Of a DNA stretch of 48,764 bases, positions 31,339 through 39,292 are shown one piece after another (positions within the stretch are counted from its first letter, which is position 1; every line of letters begins with the position of its first letter). A program made the translations under genes and the position numbers. Source of the stretch: Patescibacteria group bacterium UBA5738 (lineage in GTDB: Bacteria; Patescibacteriota; Minisyncoccia; Minisyncoccales; UBA5738); the NCBI GenBank assembly GCA_002419295.1, contig DIFW01000031.1:1-48764 (forward strand), read 5' to 3'. The notes under the pieces are model-generated. The model ran no database searches. It was not told the origin of the DNA and worked only from the letters and a program-made list of their open reading frames with translations.

Positions 31339-33099
31339 ATGTCGTTTTTAATTCAACAATTGGTTGATGGCGGCGTGATTACCGGCGCGCAGGCCGAACA
31401 AATAGAATCCGACATAAAAACCAGCTCCGGAAAAACCGAAGAAGAAATGATCATCGCGCGCGGATTTGTGGAGGAAAAAAAACTTTTTAATCTGAAAAGC
31501 CAATGGCTGGGGATAGATTTTATTTCCGATCCGCCCGAAGATTTGTCTTTGGAAATATTGCAGACAATTCCCGAAGAAACCGCCAAATTCTACCGAATGA
31601 TCGCTTTGGGACGCAAAAAAGCGGAGCTTATGATCGGAATGATTTGCCCCGAGGATTTGAAGGCGCAGGAAGCGCTCAAGTTTTTGGCGCGGAAAAATAA
31701 TTTCACCTATCAGGTTTTTTTGATTACGCCGGCGGTTTTCAATGCGATTCTGGCCAAATATCGCGATTTAAAAAAAGAAGTGGGCAAGGCGCTGGAAGAA
31801 TTCCGGGTGGAGGAAGATGCTCAACCGGTCCGCTCGCGGCAAAAACAGCCGGAGGAAATGATTTCGTCCGTGGAAGACGCGCCGATTGCCAAAATCGTCA
31901 ATGTGATTCTGCGCAACGCGATTGACGGCAACGCTTCCGATATCCACATTGAGCCCAGCCGGTCAAAACTGCGCGTTCGTTTTCGGGTGATGGGAGATTT
32001 GTTTTCGTCGATTTTTTTGCCGCTGAATATTTCCGCCGCGGTGCTGGCGCGCATCAAAATAATGTCCAATATGAAAATTGACGAAAACCGCGTGCCTCAA
32101 GACGGGCGTTTTTCCATGAAAATCGGCGAAAAAAATTATGATTTCCGCGTTTCCACTTTGCCTACCGCTTTGGGAGAAAAAGTCGTGATGAGAATTTTGG
32201 ATCCGGACGCCGGATATAAAACCTTTGAAGATTTGGGATTGGACGGCCGGAATCTCAAATTGATGAAGAAAGCGATCGACGAACCCTTTGGCTTGATTTT
32301 GGTAACCGGACCGACCGGTTCGGGTAAAAGCACGACCCTTTACGCGGTGCTTCAAGAAATCAATAACGAAAAAATCAATATCATCAGCCTTGAGGATCCG
32401 GTGGAGTATTTTTGCGAAGGCGTGAACCAGTCGCAAGTGAGGCCGGAGATCGGTTTTGATTTCGCTTCCGGCTTGCGCAGTATTTTGCGCCAGGATCCGG
32501 ATGTGATCATGGTGGGCGAGGTGCGCGATGAGGAAACCGCGCTTTTAACGATTCATTCGGCGCTTACCGGGCATCTGGTTTTGTCCACTTTGCACACCAA
32601 TGATTCTTTGGGGGTGGTGCCGCGCCTGGTGGATTTGAAAATCCAGTCCTATTTGATTCCTTCCACATTGATATTGGCGCTGGCGCAACGGCTGGTGCGC
32701 CGCCTTTGCCCGGAATGCAAAAAGCAAGTCGAGGCGAAAGGGTATCTGAAAGAAAGAATTATCGCCGAATTCAATGGAATTCCCGAAAGCGCCCGCGGCG
32801 CCGGGTTGTCCGATCCGATTATGATTTGGGAGCCGGTCGGGTGCCCAAAATGCAAACGGCAGGGATTTTCGGGAAGAATCGGCATTTTTGAAGCGTTGGA
32901 GATGACGCCCGAGCTGGGGGAAATTGTTTTGAAAAACCTTTCCGAGTCGGCATTAAACGCCGAAGGCCGCCGCCAAGGCTTGATCACGATGAGGCAGGAC
33001 GGCGTTTTGAAAGCGCTGAAGGGAATGACTACGGTTGAAGAAGTTTTGAAAGCCACCGAAGAAGATGTCGCGGCCGCGATTTCCGGAAAAAAAGAATAG
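31339..33099 (+). CDS. pilB: Type IV pilus extension ATPase PilB (GspE family)
   Basis: 586 residues. An N-terminal regulatory domain is followed by the GspE core: SDIHIEPSRSKLRVRFRVMG, Walker A GPTGSGKSTT from residue 324, Asp box IISLEDPVEY, Walker B/His box DPDVIMVGEVRDEET, and LTGHLVLSTLHTND. A zinc-binding tetra-Cys element (CPECKKQ and GCPKCKRQG) precedes GRIGIFEALEM; it is typical of extension ATPases rather than PilT. It powers pilin polymerisation through PilC. Confidence 0.95.
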   Translation: MSFLIQQLVDGGVITGAQAEQIESDIKTSSGKTEEEMIIARGFVEEKKLFNLKSQWLGIDFISDPPEDLSLEILQTIPEETAKFYRMIALGRKKAELMIGMICPEDLKAQEALKFLARKNNFTYQVFLITPAVFNAILAKYRDLKKEVGKALEEFRVEEDAQPVRSRQKQPEEMISSVEDAPIAKIVNVILRNAIDGNASDIHIEPSRSKLRVRFRVMGDLFSSIFLPLNISAAVLARIKIMSNMKIDENRVPQDGRFSMKIGEKNYDFRVSTLPTALGEKVVMRILDPDAGYKTFEDLGLDGRNLKLMKKAIDEPFGLILVTGPTGSGKSTTLYAVLQEINNEKINIISLEDPVEYFCEGVNQSQVRPEIGFDFASGLRSILRQDPDVIMVGEVRDEETALLTIHSALTGHLVLSTLHTNDSLGVVPRLVDLKIQSYLIPSTLILALAQRLVRRLCPECKKQVEAKGYLKERIIAEFNGIPESARGAGLSDPIMIWEPVGCPKCKRQGFSGRIGIFEALEMTPELGEIVLKNLSESALNAEGRRQGLITMRQDGVLKALKGMTTVEEVLKATEEDVAAAISGKKE

Positions 33100-33185
33100 C
33101 GGGCGCGTACAGTTGCTTTGCTTAATTTGAAAATAGTTTATAATCAATTAAAGCGTTAAGCGCGATTCAAATAACAACAGAGCCA

Positions 33186-33632
33186 ATGAATATGCCAATT
33201 AAAAAAGACGGCGCCAAAGAACTCGGGAAAAGAATCCTTGTGGTTGAAGACGATCCGTTTTTGTCCGATATTTACAACACCAAATTAAAGCAGGCCGGTT
33301 TTGCCGTTGAGCTGGCGATGACCGGCGAGGAATGCGTCAACAAGCTTGCCGCCGGGGAATATGATTTGATGGTTTTGGATATTGTTTTGCCGCAACTGGA
33401 CGGATGGGAAATTTTGGGACGCGTGGGCGAAATGCGGCAGAAAAATCCCGAGTCATACATCAACCGGCTCAAAATTATCATTCTTTCCAATTTGGGGCAG
33501 AAAGAAGAAATCAAAAAGGGGCTTGATCTGGGCGCCGACGGATTTATGATAAAAGCGCATTTTACTCCCAGCGAAGTGGCCGCCGAAATTGAAAAAGCGC
33601 TGAAACTGCCAAAAGCGCACGGCGGAGATTGA
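33186..33632 (+). CDS. Response regulator receiver domain within the pilus locus
   Basis: 148 residues, receiver domain only: KRILVVEDDPFLSDIY gives the acidic pair at 22-23, YDLMVLDIVLPQLDG has phosphoacceptor D65, and IIILSNLGQKEE and FMIKAHFTPSEV carry the switch Ser and Lys. It lies between pilB and pilT, so it probably tunes pilus extension or retraction in the manner of PilG/PilH. A TATAAT at 33139-33144 may give it its own promoter, with a poor -35. It is the second stand-alone receiver in the window. Confidence 0.9.
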   Translation: MNMPIKKDGAKELGKRILVVEDDPFLSDIYNTKLKQAGFAVELAMTGEECVNKLAAGEYDLMVLDIVLPQLDGWEILGRVGEMRQKNPESYINRLKIIILSNLGQKEEIKKGLDLGADGFMIKAHFTPSEVAAEIEKALKLPKAHGGD

Positions 33633-33657
33633 AACCATTAAATTCAAATGTTTTGAA

Positions 33658-33693
33658 GGGGTCTAACCCTCGCAGTAGCGAGGGATAGACCCC
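33658..33693. repeat. REP-like hairpin (GGGGTCTA/TAGACCCC)
   Basis: Stem 1 is GGGGTCTA (33658-33665) with TAGACCCC (33686-33693). An A-A internal mismatch (33666/33685) separates stem 2, CCCTCGC (33667-33673) with GCGAGGG (33678-33684). Loop AGTA. Same plan as the hairpin at 47878. Confidence 0.85.
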
Positions 33694-33732
33694 AAAATAC
33701 AAAGCGTTTCGTAATTTAAACTAATTAAAAAT

Positions 33733-34794
33733 ATGGATTATCCTGAAGCATTAAAAAAATATCTGGGGATCACGGTGGAAAAAAACGCTTCCGACATTCA
33801 CTTGGTGGCCGGATATCCGCCGATCATCCGCATTAACGGCGAGCTTTGGGCGATTCCCAAGGAGGCGTCGCTTGCGGCGAAAGACAGCCAAGGGCTGGCG
33901 TTCGCGCTAATGACGCCCGAACAGCAGAATCAATTTTTAAAATTCAAAGAAATTGATTTTTCCTACGCCTTTGAAGGCAAGGAGCGCTTTCGCGTCAATG
34001 TTTTTTTCCAGAGAGGATGCATCTCTTGCGCCATGCGCCTGATTTCCACGAAAATCAGAACCGTGAGCGAGCTCGGGCTTCCGCCGGTGATGCAAAAATT
34101 CATTGAATCCGAGCAGGGATTTGTTTTGGTGACCGGACCGACTTCCCACGGCAAGTCAACCACTCTGGCCGCGCTGGTTGACGCGATCAATCATACCCGG
34201 TGCGATCATATAATTACTATCGAGGATCCGATTGAATATTTGTTTACTCCGGATGCTTCGGTGATCGAGCAAAGAGAGCTGAACTCCGACACCTATTCGT
34301 TTTCAATGGCGTTGCGTTCGGTTTTTCGCCAGGATCCGGATGTGATTATGATCGGGGAAATGAGAGACGCCGAAACCATCAGCACCGCGCTCACCGCCGC
34401 CGAAACCGGACACTTGGTGTTTGCCACTTTGCACACCAATTCGGCGCCGCAAAGCATTCATCGCGTTGTTGATTCATTTCCCGCCGAACAGCAGTCGCAG
34501 GTCCGCGCCCAGCTTTCGGCGGCCTTGCTGGGAATCGTTTCTCAGCGCTTGATTCTGTCGAACAAAAACACGATGGTACCGGCTTGCGAGGTGCTTTTCA
34601 ACAATTTTGCCATTGCCAATTTGATCCGGGAAAATAAAATCCACGAAATTCCGCTGGTGGTTGACACATCTTTCAAAGACGGAATGATCTCGCTGAACCG
34701 GTCGCTGGCCAATCTTGTCAAAAGCGGGGATATTGACTTTCAAAAGGCGCTTTCTTATTCATTGAATCCTCAAGAATTGGAAGCTCTCATTTAA
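33733..34794 (+). CDS. pilT: Type IV pilus retraction ATPase PilT
   Basis: 353 residues, the PilT length. ASDIHLVAGYPPIIRINGEL is the N-terminal PAS-like motif. Walker A is GPTSHGKSTT from about residue 135 (His in place of Gly at the fifth position). ITIEDPIEYLF is the Asp box, RQDPDVIMIGEMRDAETI the Walker B and His box, and TGHLVFATLHTNSA the second His motif. It lacks the tetra-Cys zinc element of PilB, which fits a retraction motor. AIRNLIRE, the usual PilT C-terminal motif, appears as AIANLIRE. Retraction powers twitching and DNA import. Confidence 0.95.
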   Translation: MDYPEALKKYLGITVEKNASDIHLVAGYPPIIRINGELWAIPKEASLAAKDSQGLAFALMTPEQQNQFLKFKEIDFSYAFEGKERFRVNVFFQRGCISCAMRLISTKIRTVSELGLPPVMQKFIESEQGFVLVTGPTSHGKSTTLAALVDAINHTRCDHIITIEDPIEYLFTPDASVIEQRELNSDTYSFSMALRSVFRQDPDVIMIGEMRDAETISTALTAAETGHLVFATLHTNSAPQSIHRVVDSFPAEQQSQVRAQLSAALLGIVSQRLILSNKNTMVPACEVLFNNFAIANLIRENKIHEIPLVVDTSFKDGMISLNRSLANLVKSGDIDFQKALSYSLNPQELEALI

Positions 34795-34816
34795 AAAATT
34801 AAATTTAAGCTTTTCT

Positions 34817-36022
34817 ATGAAGTTTATTTATCAGGCGAGAACAAAAAGCGGCGAAGTCAAATCGGGCGTCATTGAGGCGGCTTCGATTCAAAGCGCGTCG
34901 GAAATTTTGCGCCAGCAAGACCTTTTCATCACTTTTTTAAAAAAAGAGGAAACGGGAATTTTGCCGCGCATCCGTTTTTTCGAGGGAGTTTCCGGCAAAG
35001 ATGTGGCGGTTTTTTCGCGCCAGCTGGCGGTGATGTTTCGCGCCAATGTTTCGCTGGTGGAATCTTTGCGCACCATCGGAGGGCAGCTGCCCAACCAAAA
35101 CTTTCGCGAAAAAATATTCAAAATTTCCCAAATTGTTGAATCCGGTTCCACCTTGTCGGACGCATTGTCGCGGTATTCCGATATTTTCTCGCCGTTTTTC
35201 GTTTCGATGGTGAAGGCCGGGGAGGTCTCGGGGAATCTTTCCCAGCAGTTCAATTATTTGGCCGATTATTTGGAAAAGCAATATTATTTGTCGGGAAAAG
35301 TCAAGGCGGCGATGGTCTATCCGGGAGTGATTGTCGCGGTGATGGTCGGGGTGCTGTTTCTGTTGAGCTATTTTGTGATGCCCAATTTGACGGCGATGCT
35401 TCAGGATTCGGAAATGGAATTGCCGGCGCTCACCCAATTCGTGATCGGATTTACCGATTTCATCCGCGGCATCGGCGGCATCGTGCTTTTGCTGGTAATG
35501 ATCGCCGTGGCGCTGGGGATTTTCCGCTTTTCCCGCTCCAAAACGGGCAAACGGTTTTTTGACAATCTGATTTTGCGCCTGCCGATTTTTAAAAATCTTT
35601 TGAAAATGCTCTATGTGAGCCGCTTTGCCGACAATCTGTCGGTATTGATCGCCGGCGGCATTCCGATCACCCGGGCATTGGAGATTACCACCGATATCGT
35701 GGGCAATGACATCTATCGGGACGCGATCACGAAAACCGCCATCGGCGTGCGCAAGGGGCAGGCGATTTCTTCGACGCTTTTTGGCTATCCGGAGCTGTTT
35801 CCGGCGATGTTTTCACAAATGATTTTGGTGGGCGAGCAGACCGGGTCGCTGGATAAAAGCTTGCTGGTGATGGTGAGCTTTTACGAAAAAGAAACCGAGA
35901 GGGGGATTGACGCCATGCTCACTTTGATTGAACCGATGCTGGTGATCGTGCTGGGTTTGCTGGTTGGCGGAGTGGTGGCGTCGGTGATGATTCCGCTCTA
36001 TCAATCAATGGGCAATGTTTGA
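34817..36022 (+). CDS. pilC: Type IV pilus inner-membrane platform protein PilC (GspF family)
   Basis: 401 residues. Two GspF repeats, each with a cytoplasmic helical bundle and membrane helices: VAVFSRQLAVMFRANVSLVE starts the first, and YVSRFADNLSVLIAGGIPIT the second. Membrane segments include VIVAVMVGVLFLLSYFVMP and GGIVLLLVMIAVALGIFRF, and the end is LVIVLGLLVGGVVASVMIPL followed by YQSMGNV, a family signature. It connects PilB/PilT motion to the pilus base. Length matches the family. Confidence 0.95.
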   Translation: MKFIYQARTKSGEVKSGVIEAASIQSASEILRQQDLFITFLKKEETGILPRIRFFEGVSGKDVAVFSRQLAVMFRANVSLVESLRTIGGQLPNQNFREKIFKISQIVESGSTLSDALSRYSDIFSPFFVSMVKAGEVSGNLSQQFNYLADYLEKQYYLSGKVKAAMVYPGVIVAVMVGVLFLLSYFVMPNLTAMLQDSEMELPALTQFVIGFTDFIRGIGGIVLLLVMIAVALGIFRFSRSKTGKRFFDNLILRLPIFKNLLKMLYVSRFADNLSVLIAGGIPITRALEITTDIVGNDIYRDAITKTAIGVRKGQAISSTLFGYPELFPAMFSQMILVGEQTGSLDKSLLVMVSFYEKETERGIDAMLTLIEPMLVIVLGLLVGGVVASVMIPLYQSMGNV

Positions 36023-36067
36023 TTGAAAGGGAGCGGCCGCGCGAATTGTCGCGTTAAGCGCGCGCGT

Positions 36068-36097
36068 TTGCATTCTTTTTGGCGATTGCGGTATAAT
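36068..36097 (+). promoter_or_regulatory. Promoter of the first pilin gene
   Basis: TTGCAT (36068-36073), 18 bases, TATAAT (36092-36097). The 36023-36355 gap otherwise holds only an A/T-rich leader of about 250 bases with no gene. After the -10 box a block beginning AGGTCGAAAACATTAAA matches the leader of the second pilin (AGGTCGAAGACATCAAA). Confidence 0.65.
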
Positions 36098-36355
36098 ACA
36101 ATCATATAACGAGAAAGCAAAATTCAAAGGTCGAAAACATTAAATGAATAATTTTTCAAGTTTGTTTTTTGCTAATATGCTTTAAATTACAAAATCAGAC
36201 TGGCGTAAAAAAGTTTTAATTGCAAGACGAGCCTTTGGGAAATTTTGAAGCGCGCTTAAAAAAGTTCGTTAAAAAATTTTCATAAAGGCCAAACCCGGGA
36301 TGAAATCTTGCAAAAGGGATGATTTCGTGATTCAAAGCGAGAAATAAAAAATAAA

Positions 36356-36859
36356 ATGCAGTCAAAGAAACAAGGTTTCACGCTCATCGAATTACTGGTG
36401 GTGATCGCCATTATCGGCATTTTGGCCGGCATGGTGCTGGTGTCGATGGGCGGCGCGAGAGAAAAGGCGCGCGATGCCAAGCGCCAGTCGGATATGCGCC
36501 AGCTGGTTTCGGCGCAGTCAATGTACAGCGGTGATAACACCGCCGGCACTTTTGTTATTAACACTGCCCAGACGATGCCCACGGCCATCGGAACATATCT
36601 AAACCCGGTGCCCAAAGATCCTACTACGCCCTCGCCGGTATGCCCTCTTGTCGCTCCCAATTTTGGTTATTGCGCGTTAATAAACACTGCTGCCAATAGC
36701 AAGTATTTTTGCTATTACGCGCGATTGGAGAAAGCGATTAAAGATGGCGGTATAGACAAGAATTTTGTGGTGGCATCGCACGCGGGGTCATTCTTAAAAA
36801 TTACGCAACCGACCGCATTGACCGGTACTGGCGCTACCAGTTGCACGACGGGTCTTTAG
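36356..36859 (+). CDS. Major type IV pilin (copy 1)
   Basis: 167 residues. A six-residue leader (MQSKKQ) ends at G, cleaved before F in GFTLIELLVVIAIIGILAGM, the type III signal peptide with the key Glu at mature position 5. After the helix come KARDAKRQSDMRQLVSAQS and the variable head; the two Cys pairs (VCPL/GYCA and FCYY/SCTT) can form disulfides. It has its own promoter and terminator, as expected for an abundant subunit. Copy 2 follows at 37154 and is alike outside a central stretch. Confidence 0.95.
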   Translation: MQSKKQGFTLIELLVVIAIIGILAGMVLVSMGGAREKARDAKRQSDMRQLVSAQSMYSGDNTAGTFVINTAQTMPTAIGTYLNPVPKDPTTPSPVCPLVAPNFGYCALINTAANSKYFCYYARLEKAIKDGGIDKNFVVASHAGSFLKITQPTALTGTGATSCTTGL

Positions 36860-36874
36860 TTCCGGCAATTATTA

Positions 36875-36901
36875 AAAAAACGGCGCGCGACGCCGTTTTT
36901 T
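36875..36901 (+). terminator. Terminator of the first pilin gene
   Basis: AAAAAACGGCG (36875-36885) pairs with CGCCGTTTTTT (36891-36901) around a 5-base loop. A strong intrinsic terminator. Confidence 0.9.
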
Positions 36902-37027
36902 GTTGGATTGGCTTTCGGCAAAGCCGCCGGATTGGCCGCCCTGTGGATTGCTTGTATTGTAAAGGGTATTCGAATAATATAGAATTAGACAGAAGGCGTT
37001 CTGCCGGCGATGATCCAATTACACCTC

Positions 37028-37057
37028 TTGCGTTATTTTGATGAGCCGCGGTATAAT
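37028..37057 (+). promoter_or_regulatory. Promoter of the second pilin gene
   Basis: TTGCGT (37028-37033), 18 bases, TATAAT (37052-37057), with GCG just before the -10 as in the first pilin promoter. The leader also repeats the AGGTCGAAGACATCAAA-type block. Confidence 0.65.
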
Positions 37058-37153
37058 TGATTATCAAAACCAATTAAAAGGTCGAAGACATCAAACGAAT
37101 GGTTTGCGAAAAAAAAGTTTGTAAAAAATAAAACAAAGTAAATAAATAATAAA

Positions 37154-37654
37154 ATGCAGTCAAAAAAACAAGGTTTCACATTAATTGAATTGCTGGTGGT
37201 GATCGCCATCATCGGCATTTTGGCCGGCATGGTGCTGGTGTCGATGGGCGGCGCGAGAGAAAAGGCGCGCGACGCCAAGCGGCAGTCGGATATGCGCCAG
37301 ATGGTTTCGGCGCAGTCAATGTACAGCAGTGATACCACCGCCGGTACTTATGTTGTCAGCGCGACGATGCCCACGGCCATCGGAACATATCTAAACCCGG
37401 TGCCCAAAGATCCCTCCACGCCCTCGCCGACATGTCCTCTCAGCGGCACCAATCTTGGCTATTGCACATTGACGAATGCCGGCACTGGCGATGAAAAATA
37501 TTTCTGCTATTACGCGCGTCTGGAGAAAGCGATTAGCGATGGCGGTATAAACAAGAATTTTGTGGTGGCGTCGCACGCGGGGTCATTCTTAAAAATCACG
37601 CAACCGACCACATTGACCGGTACTGGCGCTACCAGTTGCGAAACGGCGCTCTAG
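37154..37654 (+). CDS. Major type IV pilin (copy 2)
   Basis: 166 residues, tandem duplicate of the pilin at 36356. The prepilin leader and helix are the same (MQSKKQ, then GFTLIELLVVIAIIGILAGM). Differences cluster in the head: TAGTYVVSATMPTAIG replaces TAGTFVINTAQTMPTAIG, and CPLSGTNLGYCTLTNAGTGD replaces CPLVAPNFGYCALINTAANS. The end ASHAGSFLKITQPT is shared. Own promoter and terminator. The pair may be differentially expressed or swap heads by recombination. Confidence 0.95.
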   Translation: MQSKKQGFTLIELLVVIAIIGILAGMVLVSMGGAREKARDAKRQSDMRQMVSAQSMYSSDTTAGTYVVSATMPTAIGTYLNPVPKDPSTPSPTCPLSGTNLGYCTLTNAGTGDEKYFCYYARLEKAISDGGINKNFVVASHAGSFLKITQPTTLTGTGATSCETAL

Positions 37655-37670
37655 TCATTTTGGATTTTCA

Positions 37671-37697
37671 AAAACCGGCGGATTTCCGCCGTTTTTT
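37671..37697 (+). terminator. Terminator of the second pilin gene
   Basis: CGGCGG (37676-37681) pairs with CCGCCG (37686-37691), loop ATTT, then six T. The A-rich left flank extends the stem after one mismatch. Confidence 0.85.
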
Positions 37698-37740
37698 GGT
37701 TTAAAAATAATTATGATATAATGAATCTGTTCTATTTTTT

Positions 37741-37759
37741 AAAAGGGTCGGACCCTTTT
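37741..37759. repeat. REP-like palindrome upstream of the prepilin-peptidase stub
   Basis: AAAAGGGTCGGACCCTTTT is a perfect palindrome around a central G. Its GGGTC/GACCC arms match the outer stems of the hairpins at 33658 and 47878. A TATAAT at 37718-37723 precedes it. Confidence 0.75.
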
Positions 37760-37775
37760 AGCGGAATCATAAAAT

Positions 37776-37910
37776 ATGGAATTATTGTTTTGGCTGGTTT
37801 TGGGCGGGATTTTCGCGCTGGGGATGATTGCCGGCAGTTTTGTCAACTGTGCGTTTTTTCGATTTTTGATGACTGCCCCCTTGTCAAAAACATTATTTTT
37901 GTTAAAATAA
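37776..37910 (+). pseudogene. 5' stub of a second prepilin peptidase gene
   Basis: The frame from 37776 reads MELLFWLVLGGIFALGMIAG then SFVNCA. The intact enzyme at 39293 starts MIIEISFWFVLIAIFVFGLI, then AGSFVNCA, and the DNA GATTGCCGGCAGTTTTGTCA is identical in both. After NCA the homology ends and the frame drifts into sequence that forms the promoter of the ATPase gene, stopping at 37908-37910. So this is the first 26 or so codons of a diverged pilD copy, cut by the ATPase insertion. Confidence 0.75.
37881..37908 (+). promoter_or_regulatory. Promoter of the AAA/DUF4143 ATPase
   Basis: TTGTCA (37881-37886), 16 bases, TAAAAT (37903-37908), 9 bases before the ATG at 37918, so the transcript may be nearly leaderless. 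Confidence 0.55.
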
Positions 37911-37917
37911 TGGCATT

Positions 37918-39270
37918 ATGGCGGATATAAAAGAACAAATTATTCGTTTCAATAAATGGCAGTTTGATCCATCTTTTCGGATAGATGCCGGCAGGAAATA
38001 TCGGGACTTGTTTTTTGTTTTGACGAAAAATTTTATTGATAAAGATATTTCGCTGTCTATTTCCGGATTGAGAAGGGTTGGAAAAACCACAATCCTTTTT
38101 CAGCTTATCAACTGCTTGCTTGATCGTAAAATTGACCATCGGCATATTTTCTATTTCCAATTTTCCGAAGAAACGGCTAATTTGGAAAAAATTCTGGCGT
38201 CGTTTTTTTCGTTTTTTAACGATGAAAACATCAATCGCGATGAATTCTATATTTTTTTGGATGAACTCCAATATGTTAAAAAATGGCAATCCTTGATCAA
38301 AGATTACATTGACAGGAACAAAAAAATAAAATTTATTGTTACCGGGTCCGCTTCAATTTATCTTTGGCGGCAAACTCAAGAAAGCTTGGCGGGCCGAATG
38401 CTGGATTTTAGGCTTGATCCGTTGAGTTTTTCCGAAATGCTTCGGCTCAAAGAAAATTATCGTGAAAAATATTCCATTGATCAGATTTTAAAAGACGGTG
38501 CCGGGCAATTGGAAATTTTCAAAAAAATTCAGCACGAAAAAATGCCATTTAAAAAACTTTTCCGCGGATATTTGCTGTTTGGCGAGTTTCCCGCGCTTTT
38601 GCCGCATCTTGATGATTTTGAATATTTGCGCAAATATTTGCAAGATGGCATTATCGATAAAATACTTCAAAAGGATATTCGATTGTTTGAGGTGGAAAAA
38701 CAAGAAGAGATCGCCGCGCTCTATAAGATTTGCTGTTCCGCCGCCGCGCAGATGATTAACTTGCGCCAAATTGCCCGTGAAACCGGGCTGTCTTATCCAA
38801 CCATTAAAAAATATCTGGCAGTTTTAAAAAAAACCTTTCTCATGGAAAGCGTTAAGAACAGATTGAGATCAATAAGATCGCAAGAAAAATCTTTGGATAA
38901 AGTTTTTCCGGTTTCAATCAATCTTGCCGCCGCCGCGCTTTCCCTGCAAGATCCTTTAAATCCGCCTTATCTTGATTTTAAAGGGCATATTATTGAAAAT
39001 TTTGTTTATAACCGCGTTAAAAAAATGGGCGATGTTTATTATTATAATAAAGCCGGCAAGGAAATTGATTTGATTATTGAGGCGGGAAACAGAATTATCC
39101 CGCTGGAAGTGAAGAGCGCCGCCACGCTTAAAAAAACGGATGTCAACCACCTCGCCGCTTTTATGCGCAAAAATAATATTGATCAAGGTTATTTGGCTTA
39201 TGGGGGAGATTCGGATATTATGGAAATTGACAATAAAAAAATCTACCTTATTCCCTATTGGCTGTTTTAA
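37918..39270 (+). CDS. AAA-family ATPase with C-terminal DUF4143 / PD-(D/E)XK-like domain
   Basis: 450 residues. Walker A GLRRVGKTT is at 50-58, Walker B YIFLDELQYV has D115/E116, and sensor KFIVTGSASIYLWRQ follows, then the family motif SLAGRMLDFRLDPLSFSEML. A winged-helix part (INLRQIARETGLSYPTIKKY) is followed by the DUF4143 end KEIDLIIEAGNRIIPLEVKS, which keeps an ExD...ExK-like nuclease motif. This family is common in Patescibacteria and archaea and its role is unknown; mobile or defence functions are suspected. It is inserted between the pilins and pilD, has its own promoter, and has lower GC than its neighbours, suggesting transfer. Confidence 0.9.
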   Translation: MADIKEQIIRFNKWQFDPSFRIDAGRKYRDLFFVLTKNFIDKDISLSISGLRRVGKTTILFQLINCLLDRKIDHRHIFYFQFSEETANLEKILASFFSFFNDENINRDEFYIFLDELQYVKKWQSLIKDYIDRNKKIKFIVTGSASIYLWRQTQESLAGRMLDFRLDPLSFSEMLRLKENYREKYSIDQILKDGAGQLEIFKKIQHEKMPFKKLFRGYLLFGEFPALLPHLDDFEYLRKYLQDGIIDKILQKDIRLFEVEKQEEIAALYKICCSAAAQMINLRQIARETGLSYPTIKKYLAVLKKTFLMESVKNRLRSIRSQEKSLDKVFPVSINLAAAALSLQDPLNPPYLDFKGHIIENFVYNRVKKMGDVYYYNKAGKEIDLIIEAGNRIIPLEVKSAATLKKTDVNHLAAFMRKNNIDQGYLAYGGDSDIMEIDNKKIYLIPYWLF

Positions 39271-39292
39271 GGGATATTCCTAACGCTGATTT

